From contig NW_003157368.1 of NCBI RefSeq assembly GCF_000003605.2, forward strand, positions 1 to 33,894: DNA of 33,894 nt, given 5' to 3'. Below the pieces are notes generated by a model. The model made no database searches. It saw nothing but the letters and a program-made list of their open reading frames with translations, and was not told the DNA's origin. Positions 25,008 to 33,717 of this stretch are shown one piece after another (position 1 is the first letter of the stretch; each line of letters opens with the position of its first letter). Origin of the DNA: Saccoglossus kowalevskii (lineage: Eukaryota; Hemichordata; Enteropneusta; Harrimaniidae). Position numbers and translations under genes: made by a program.

Positions 25008-25687
25008 ATCTAGCTACGATTCATTTCGCTAGTTTGATGAGATCTAGCTACCATTCATTTCGCTAGTTTTATGAGATCTAGCTACCATTCATTTAGGTAG
25101 TTTGTTGTGATCTAGCTACCATTCATTTAGATAGTTTGATGAGATCTAGCTACCATTCATTTCGCTAGTTTGATGTGATCTAGCTCCCATTCGTTTCGCT
25201 AATTTGATGTGATCTAGCTACCATTCATTTAGTTAGTTTGGTGTGATCTAGCTACCATTCATTTAGCTAGTTTGATGTGATCTAGCTACCATTCGTTTAG
25301 CTAGTTTGATGTGATCTAGCTACCATTCGTTTAGCTAGTTTGATGTGATCTAGCTACCATTCATTTAGGTATTTTGATGTGATCTAGCTACCATTCGTTT
25401 AGCTAATTTGATTTGATCTAGCTACCATTCATTCAGGTAGTTTTATGTGATCTAGCTACCATTCATTTCGCTAATTTGATGTGATCTAGCTACCATTCAT
25501 TCAGCTAATTTGATGTAGTCTAGCTACCATTCATTTAGCTAATTTAATGTGATCTAGCTACCATTCATTTAGCTAGTTTGATGAGATCTAGCTACCATTC
25601 ATTTAGGTAGTTTGATGTTATCTAGCTGCCATTTATTTAGCTAGTTTGACGTGATCTAGCTACTATTCGTTTAGCTAGTTTAGTGTG
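25008..25687. repeat. A core, copy 3 (20 monomers)
   Basis: The order of variant units matches 3-682 at a constant offset of 25,005. The ACGATT unit starts it, AGCTCCC lies at 25178, and CTGCCATTTATTT at 25620. Small differences include CATTCAGGTAG and GTTTTATG near 25433. After the core it continues into the CTGCTTTTC-bearing order, not the order seen at 683-920. Confidence 0.85.
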
Positions 25688-25892
25688 ATCTAGCTACCAT
25701 TCGTTTAGCTAGTTTGATGTGATCTAGCTACCATTCGTTTAGATAGTTTGATGTGATCTAGCTACCATTCGTTTAGCTAGTTTGATGTGATCTAGCTAAC
25801 ACTCATTTAGGTATTTTGATGTGATCTATCTGCTTTTCATTTAGCTAGTTTGATGTGATCTAGCTACAATTCATTTAGCCAATTTGATGTGA
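25620..25892. repeat. CTGCTTTTC module, copy 3
   Basis: Shares its first two units with the end of A core copy 3. CTGCTTTTC lies at 25830, and the closing unit is followed by TTTAGCCAATTT. Confidence 0.8.
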
Positions 25893-26979
25893 TCTAGCTA
25901 CCATTCATTTAGCTAATTTGATGTCATCTAGCTACCATTCATTTAGGTAGTTTGATGTGATCTAGCTACCATTCATTTCGCTAGTTTGATGTTATCTAGC
26001 TACCATTCATTTCGCTAATTTGATGAGATCTAGCTACCATTCATTTCGCTAATTTGATGTGATCTAGCTACCATTCATTTCGCTAATTTGATGTGATCTA
26101 GCTACTATTCATTTAGGTAGTTTGATGAGATCTAGCTAACCTTCATTTCGCTAATTTGATGTGATCTAGCTACCATTCATTTAGGTAGTTTGATGTGATC
26201 TAGCTACCATTCATTTAGGTAGTTTGATGTGATCTAGCTACCATTCGTTTAGCTAGTTTGATGTGATCTAGCTACCATTCATTTCGCTAGTTTGATGAGA
26301 TCTAGCTACCATTCATTTCGCTAGTTTGATGTGTTCTAGCTACCATTCATTTCGCTAGTTTGATGTGATCTCGCTACCATTTATTTAGCTAGTTTGATGA
26401 GATCTAGCTACCATTCATTTAGCTAATTTGATGTGATCTAGCTACCATTCATTTAGCTAATTTGATGTGATCTAGCTACCATTCATTTCGCTAGTTTGAT
26501 GAGATCTAGCTACCATTCATTTAGCTAATTTGATGTGATCTAGCTACCATTCATTTAGCTAATTTGATGTGATCTAGCTACCATTCATTTCGCTAGTTTG
26601 ATGAGATCTAGCTACCATTCATTTCGCTAGTTTGATGAGATCTAGCTACCATTCATTTAGGTAGTTTGATGTGATCTAGCTACCATTCATTTAGGTAGTT
26701 TGATGTGATCTAGCTACCATTCATTTAGGTAGTTTGATGTGATCTAGCTACCATTCGTTTCGCTAATTTGATGTGATCTAGCTACCATTCATTTAGGTAG
26801 TTTGATGTGATCTAGCTACCATTCATTTAGCTAGTTTGATGTGATCTAGCTACCATTCATTTAGCTAATTTGATGCGATCTAGCTACCATTCATTTAGCT
26901 AATTTGATTTAATCTAGCTACCATTCATTTAGCTAATTTAATGTGATCTAGCTACCATTCATTTAGCTAATTTGATGTG

Positions 26980-27659
26980 ATCTAGCTACGATTCATTTCG
27001 CTAGTTTGATGAGATCTAGCTACCATTCATTTCGCTAGTTTTATGAGATCTAGCTACCATTCATTTAGGTAGTTTGTTGTGATCTAGCTATCATTCATTT
27101 AGATAGTTTGATGAGATCTAGCTACCATTCATTTCGCTAGTTTGATGTGATCTAGCTCCCATTCGTTTCGCTAATTTGATGTGATCTAGCTACCATTCAT
27201 TTAGTTAGTTTGGTGTGATCTAGCTACCATTCATTTAGCTAGTTTGATGTGATCTAGCTACCATTCGTTTAGCTAGTTTGATGTGATCTAGCTACCATTC
27301 GTTTAGCTAGTTTGATGTGATCTAGCTACCATTCATTTAGGTATTTTGATGTGATCTAGCTACCATTCGTTTAGCTAATTTGATTTGATCTAGCTACCAT
27401 TCATTTAGGTAGTTTGATGTGATCTAGCTACCATTCATTTCGCTAATTTGATGTTATCTAGCTACCATTCATTCAGCTAATTTGATGTAATCTAGCTACC
27501 ATTCATTTAGCTAATTTAATGTGATCTAGCTACCATTCATTTAGCTAGTTTGATGATATCTAGCTACCATTCATTTAGGTTGTTTGATGTTATCTAGCTG
27601 CCATTTATTTAGCTAGTTTGACGTGATCTAGCTACCATTCGTTTAGCTAGTTTAGTGTG
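26980..27659. repeat. A core, copy 4 (20 monomers)
   Basis: It aligns to 3-682 at a constant offset of 26,977 and lies 1,972 bp (58 units exactly) after copy 3. Differences are single bases such as TATCATT near 27090 and GGTTGTTTG near 27580. After the core it continues as in copies 1 and 2. Confidence 0.85.
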
Positions 27660-28159
27660 ATCTAGCTACCATTCATTTCGCTAGTTTGATGTGATCTAGC
27701 TACCATTTATTTAGCTAGTTTGATGAGATCTAGCTACCATTCATTTAGCTAATTTGATGTGATCTAGCTACCATTCATTTAGCTAATTTGATGTGATCTA
27801 GCTACCATTCATTTCGCTAGTTTGATGAGACCTAGCTACCATTCATTTAGCTAATTTGATGTGATCTAGCTACCATTCATTTAGCTAATTTGATGTGATC
27901 TATCTACCATTCATTTCGCTAGTTTGATGAGATCTAGCTACCATTCATTTCGCTAGTTTGATGAGATCTAGCTACCATACATTTAGGTAGTTTGATGTGA
28001 TCTAGCTACCATTCATTTAGGTAGTTTGATGTGATCTAGCTACCATTCATTTAGGTAGTTTGATGTGATCTAGCTACCATTCATTTCGCTAATTTGATGT
28101 GATCTAGCTACCATTCATTTAGGTAATTTGATGTGATCTAGCTACCATTCATTTAGCTA
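27319..28159. repeat. 33-monomer tandem repeat, copy 1
   Basis: Aligns without a gap to 28441-29281 at 1,122 bp, exactly 33 units. Landmarks are CTGCCATTTATTT at 27592/28714 and GAGACCTAG at 27831/28953. Copy 1 includes the second 499-bp segment (27661-28159). Beyond 28159 it has two units more than copy 2. Confidence 0.85.
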
Positions 28160-28440
28160 GTTTGATGTGATCTAGCTACCATTCATTTAGCTAATTTGAT
28201 GCGATCTAGCTACCATTCATTTAGCTAATTTGATGTAATCTAGCTACCATTCATTTAGCTAATTTAATGTGATCTAGCTACCATTCATTTAGCTAATTTG
28301 ATGTGATCTAGCTACGATTCATTTCGCTAGTTTGATGAGATCTAGCTACCATTCATTTCGCTAGTTTGATGAGATCTAGCTACCACTCATTTAGCTAGTT
28401 TGATGTCATCTAGCTACCATTCATTTCGCTAGTTTGATGT

Positions 28441-29281
28441 GATCTAGCTACCATTCATTTAGGTATTTTGATGTGATCTAGCTACCATTCGTTTAGCTAA
28501 TTTGATTTGATCTAGCTACCATTCATTTAGGTAGTTTGATGTGATCTAGCTACCATTCATTTCGCTAAGTTGATGTTATCTAGCTACCATTCATTCAGCT
28601 AATTTGATGTAATCTAGCTACCATTCATTTAGCTAATTTAATGTGATCTAGCTACCATTCATTTAGCTAGTTTGATGATATCTAGCTACCATTCATTTAG
28701 GTAGTTTGATGTTATCTAGCTGCCATTTATTTAGCTAGTTTGACGTGATCTAGCTACCATTCGTTTAGCTAGTTTAGTGTGATCTAGCTACCATTCATTT
28801 CGCTAGTTTGATGTGATCTAGCTACCATTTATTTAGCTAGTTTGATGAGATCTAGCTACCATTCATTTAGCTAATTTGATGTGATCTAGCTACCATTCAT
28901 TTAGCTAATTTGATGTGATCTAGCTACCATTCATTTCGCTAGTTTGATGAGACCTAGCTACCATTCATTTAGCTAATTTGATGTGATCTAGCTACCATTC
29001 ATTTAGCTAATTTGATGTGATCTATCTACCATTCATTTCGCTAGTTTGATGAGATCTAGCTACCATTCATTTCGCTAGTTTGATGAGATCTAGCTACCAT
29101 ACATTTAGGTAGTTTGATGTGATCTAGCTACCATTCATTTAGGTAGTTTGATGTGATCTAGCTACCATTCATTTAGGTAGTTTGATGTGATCTAGCTACC
29201 ATTCATTTCGCTAATTTGATGTGATCTAGCTACCATTCATTTAGGTAATTTGATGTGATCTAGCTACCATTCATTTAGCTA
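28441..29281. repeat. 33-monomer tandem repeat, copy 2
   Basis: Copy of 27319-28159, with single-base differences such as GCTAAGTTGATG near 28565. It includes the third 499-bp segment (28783-29281). The unit after it is followed within three units by an ACGATT start at 29370. Confidence 0.85.
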
Positions 29282-29622
29282 ATTTGATGCGATCTAGCTA
29301 CCATTCATTTAGCTAATTTAATGTGATCTAGCTACCATTCATTTAGCTAATTTGATGTGATCTAGCTACGATTCATTTCGCTAGTTTGATGAGATCTAGC
29401 TACCATTCATTTCGCTAGTTTTATGAGATCTAGCTACCATTCATTTAACTAGTTTGATGTGATCTAGCTACCATTCGTTTTCCTAGTTTGATGTGATCTA
29501 GCTACCATTCGTTTAGCTAGTTTGATGTGATCTAGCTACCATTCATTTAGCTAATTTGATGGGATCTAGCTGCCATTCATTTAGCTAGTTTGATGCGATC
29601 TAGCTACCATTCGTTTAGCTTA

Positions 29623-30296
29623 TTTGATGTCATCTAGCTACCATTCATTTAGGTAGTTTGATGTGATCTAGCTACCATTCATTTAGCTAATTTGATGGGA
29701 TCTAGCCACCATTCATTTCGCTAATTTGATGAGATCTAGCTACCATTCATTTAGCTAGTTTGATGAGATCTAGCTACCATTCATTTAGGTAGTTTGATGT
29801 TATCTAGCTGCCATTTATTTAGCTAGTTTGACGTGATCTAGCTACCATTCGTTTAGCTAGTTTAGTGTGATCTAGCTACCATTCGTTTAGCTAGTTTGAT
29901 GTGATCTAGCTACCATTCGTTTAGATAGTTTGATGTGATCTAGCTACCATTCGTTTAGCTAGTTTTATGTGATCTAGCTAACACTCATTTAGGTATTTTG
30001 ATGTGATCTATCTGCTTTTCATTTAGCTAGTTTGATGTGATCTAGCTACAATTCATTTAGCTAATTTGATGTGATCTAGCTACCATTCATTTAGCTAATT
30101 TGTTGTCATCTAGCTACCATTCATTTAGGTAGTTTGATGTGATCTAGCTACCATTCATTTAGGTAGTTTGGTGTGATCTAGCTACCATTCGTTTAGCTAG
30201 TTTGATGTGATCTAGCTACCATTCATTTCGCTAGTTTGATGAGATCTAGCTACCATTCATTTCGCTAGTTTGATGTGTTCTAGCTACCATTCATTT
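29623..30296. repeat. 674-bp A-type segment, copy 2
   Basis: Copy of 18504-19177 at offset 11,119. The 674-bp match ends at 30297, where AGCTAATTT replaces CGCTAGTTT. It includes the TAGCCACC unit at 29706. Confidence 0.85.
29802..30074. repeat. CTGCTTTTC module, copy 4
   Basis: Same order as the other copies, with CTGCTTTTC at 30012. It lies inside the 674-bp copied segment. Confidence 0.85.
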
Positions 30297-30319
30297 AGCT
30301 AATTTGATGTGATCTAGCG

Positions 30320-30454
30320 ACCATTCATTTAGGTAGTTTGATGTCATCTAGCTACCATTTATTTCGCTAATTTGATGTGATCTAGCTACCATTCATTTCG
30401 CTAATTTGATGTGATCAAGCTACCATTCATTTCGTTAATTTGATGTGATCTAGC
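30320..30454. repeat. Short B-type patch in the A domain
   Basis: About four units, including CATTTATTTCGC, GATCAAGC and TTTCGTTAATTT in succession, match about 17331-17465 (GATCAAG at 17424 and 30413). Only single-base differences separate them. The surrounding units are A-type. The next unit (CATTTGAGAATAG near 30464) is a unique insertion, so a small exchange tract with a scar at one end is likely. Confidence 0.6.
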
Positions 30455-30788
30455 AACCATTCATTTGAGAATAGTTTGATGTGATCTGGCTACCATTCAT
30501 TTCGCTAGTTTGATGAGATCTAGCTACCATTCATTTAGGTAGTTTGATGTGATCTAGCTACCATTCATTTAGGTAGTTTGATGTATCTAGCTACCATTCA
30601 TTTAGGTAGTTTGATGTGATCTAGCTACCATTCATTTCGCTAATTTGATGTGATCTAGCTACCATTCATTTAGGTAGTTTGATGTGATCTAGCTACCATT
30701 CATTTAGCTAATTTGATGCGATCTAGCTACCATTCATTTAGCTAATTTAATGTGATCTAGCTACCATTCATTTAGCTAATTTGATGTG

Positions 30789-31468
30789 ATCTAGCTACGA
30801 TTCATTTCGCTAGTTTGATGAGATCTAGCTACCATTCATTTCGCTAGTTTTATGAGATCTAGCTACCATTCATTTAGGTAGTTTGTTGTGATCTAGCTAC
30901 CATTCATTTAGATAGTTTGATGAGATCTAGCTACCATTCATTTCGCTAGTTTGATGTGATCTAGCTCCCATTCGTTTCGCTAATTTGATGTGATCTAGCT
31001 ACCATTCATTTAGTTAGTTTGGTGTGATCTAGCTACCATTCATTTAGCTAGTTTGATGTGATCTAGCTACCATTCGTTTAGCTAGTTTGATGTGATCTAG
31101 CTACCATTCGTTTAGCTAGTTTGATGTGATCTAGCTACCATTCATTTAGGTATTTTGATGTGATCTAGCTACCATTCGTTTAGCTAATTTGATTTGATCT
31201 AGCTACCATTCATTTAGGTAGTTTGATGTGATCTAGCTACCATTCATTTCGCTAATTTGATGTGATCTAGCTACCATTCATTCAGCTAATTTGATGTAAT
31301 CTAGCTACCATTCATTTAGCTAATTTAATGTGATCTAGCTACCATTCATTTAGCTAGTTTGATGAGATCTAGCTACCATTCATTTAGGTAGTTTGATGTT
31401 ATCTAGCTGCCATTTATTTAGCTAGTTTGACGTGATCTAGCTACCATTCGTTTAGCTAGTTTAGTGTG
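30789..31468. repeat. A core, copy 5 (20 monomers)
   Basis: It aligns to 3-682 at a constant offset of 30,786, with AGCTCCC at 30959 and CTGCCATTTATTT at 31401. It continues into the CTGCTTTTC-bearing order like copy 3. An ACGATT-plus-GTTTTATGAG start also occurs at about 29360-29430, but there the order departs after three units, so that one is a truncated core. Confidence 0.85.
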
Positions 31469-31673
31469 ATCTAGCTACCATTCGTTTAGCTAGTTTGATG
31501 TGATCTAGCTACCATTCGTTTAGATAGTTTGATGTGATCTAGCTACCATTCGTTTAGCTAGTTTGATGTGATCTAGCTAACACTCATTTAGGTATTTTGA
31601 TGTGATCTATCTGCTTTTCATTTAGCTAGTTTGATGTGATCTAGCGACAATTCATTTAGCCAATTTGATGTGA
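31401..31673. repeat. CTGCTTTTC module, copy 5
   Basis: Shares its first units with the end of A core copy 5. CTGCTTTTC lies at 31611; the closing unit reads TAGCGACAATTC. Confidence 0.8.
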
Positions 31674-31889
31674 TCTACCTACCATTCATTTAGCTAATTT
31701 GATGTCATCTAGCTACCATTCATTTAGGTAGTTTGATGTGATCTAGCTACCATTCATTTAGGTAGTTTGATGTTATCTAGCTACCATTCATTTCGCTAGT
31801 TTGATGTTATCTAGCTACCATTCATTTCGCTAATTTGATGAGATCTAGCTACCATTCATTTCGCTAATTTGATGTGATCTAGCTACCAT

Positions 31890-33240
31890 TCATTTCGCTA
31901 AATTTGATGTGATATAGATTACCATCTCATTTCGTTAATTTGATGAGATCTAGCTACCAATTCATTTTAGTTAATTTGATGCGATCTAGCTACTATTCAT
32001 TTAGGTAGTTTGAAGAGATCTAGATACCATTCATTTCGCTAATTTGATGTGATCTAGCTGCCATTCATTAGGTAGTTGGATGTGATCTAGCTAACCATTC
32101 ATTTAGGTAGTTTGATGTGATATAGCTACCATTCGTTTAGATAGTTTGATGTGATCTAGCTACCAATCATTTCGCTAGTTTGATGAGATCTAGCTACCAT
32201 TCATTTCGATAGTTTGATGTGTTCTAGCTACCATTCATTTAGATAGTTTGATGTGATCTAGCTACCATTTATTTAGCTAGTTTGATGAGATCTAGCTACC
32301 ATTCATTTAGCTAATTTGATGTGATCTAGCTACCATTCGTTTAGCTAGTTTGATGTGATCTAGCTACCATTCGTTTAGATAGTTTGATGTGATCTAGCTA
32401 CCATTCGTTTAGGTAGTTTGATGTGATCTAGCTAACACTCATTTTAGGTATTTTGATGTGATCTATCTGCTTTTCATTTAGCTAGTTTGATGTGATCTTG
32501 CTACAATTCATTTAGCTAATTTGATGTGATCTAGCTACCATTCATTTAGCTAATTTGTTGTCATCTAGCTACCATTCATTTTGGTAGTTTGATGTGATCT
32601 AGCTACCATTCATTTAGGTAGTTTGATGTGATCTAGCTACCATTCATTTAGCTAGTTTGATGTGATCTAGCTACCATTCATTTCGCTAGTTTGATGAGAT
32701 CTAGCTACCATTCATTTCGCTAGTTTGATGTGTTCTAGCTACCATTCATTTCGCTAGTTTGATGTGATCTAGCTACCATTTATTTAGCTAGTTTGATGAG
32801 ATCTAGCTACCATTCATTTAGCTAATTTGATGTGATCTAGCTACAATTCATTTAGCTAATTTTATGTGATCTAGCTACCATTCATTTTGCTAATTTGATG
32901 AAATCTAGCTACCATTCCTTTCGCTAGTTTGATGTGATCTAGCTACCATTCATTTAAGTAGTTTGATGTGATCTAGCGACCATTCATTTACCTAATTTGA
33001 TGTGATCTACTACCATTCATTTAGGTAGTTTGATGTCATCTAGCTACCATTTCATTTAGCTATGTTGATGAGATCTAGCTACCATTCATTTAGGAAGTTG
33101 ATGTCATCTAGCTACCATTCATTTCGCTAGATTGATGCGATCTAGCTACCATTTCATTTAGGTAGTTTGATGTGATCTAGCTACCAATTCATTTAGCTAA
33201 TATGATGAAATCTAGCTACCATTCATTTTCGCTAGTTTGA
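31890..33240. repeat. Degenerate zone at the A/B junction
   Basis: I count about 13 phase-changing indels in 1.35 kb, for example GCTAAATTTG, GATTACCATCTCATTT, CCAATTCATTTTAG, CATTAGG, CTAACCATTC, GATCTACTACC, GAAGTTGATG and two CCATTTCATTT. They give a net gain of 7 bp. Rare base changes are also denser here. The unit order passes from A-type to B-type across this zone, so it resembles an array edge that has escaped homogenisation. Confidence 0.8.
32320..32525. repeat. CTGCTTTTC module, copy 6, diverged
   Basis: CATTCGTTT units, AACACTC with an extra T (CATTTTAGG), CTGCTTTTC at 32467 and then TTGCTACAATTC. It lacks the CTGCCATTTATTT start and lies in the degenerate zone. Confidence 0.75.
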
Positions 33241-33717
33241 TGCGATCTAGCTGCCATTCATTTAGCTAATTTGATGTGATCTAGCTACCATTCATTTAGG
33301 TGGTTTGACGTCATCTAGCTACCATTCATTTAGCTAATTTGATGAGATCTACCTACCATTCATTTAGGTAGTTTGATGTCATCTAACTACCATTCATTTA
33401 GGTAGTTTGATGTGATCTAGCTACCATTCATTTCGCTAGTTTGATGCGATCTAGCTACCATTCATTTAGGTAGTTTGATGTGATCTAGCTACCATTCATT
33501 TAGGTAGTTTGATGTCATCTAGCTACCATTCATTTAGCTAATTTGATGAGATCTACCTACCATTCATTTAGCTAGTTGAAATCATCTAGATACCATTCAT
33601 TTAGCTAATTTGATGTCATCTAGCTACCATTCATATAGTTAATTTGATGCGATCTAGCTACCATTCATTTAGCTAGTTTGATGTCATCTAGCTACCATTC
33701 ATTTAGCTAATTTGATG
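33208..33717. repeat. 0.5-kb segment shared with the B domain, copy 2
   Basis: Copy of 16030-16539 at 17,178 bp, with no difference that I could see from 33229 on. Its intact sequence contrasts with the worn 1.35 kb just before it. After 33717 the order follows module M as in copies 3, 4 and 6. Confidence 0.85.

Larger units (their letters stand above)
23746..33000. repeat. Main A-type domain
   Basis: From the TAGCCACC unit at 23753 the array is A-type, with three A cores, five CTGCTTTTC modules and several HOR spacings that are exact multiples of 34 (1,972; 1,326; 1,122; 1,054; 3,230 bp). The exact multiples show that few indels have fixed between these copies. The right end is worn and passes into B-type DNA near 33000. 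No gene is present. Confidence 0.75.

Noticed and set aside
30455-30475. Foreign insertion or mobile-element footprint at CATTTGAGAATAG
   Set aside because: It amounts to a net gain of about 2 bp within one unit, too little to support an element or a target-site duplication.
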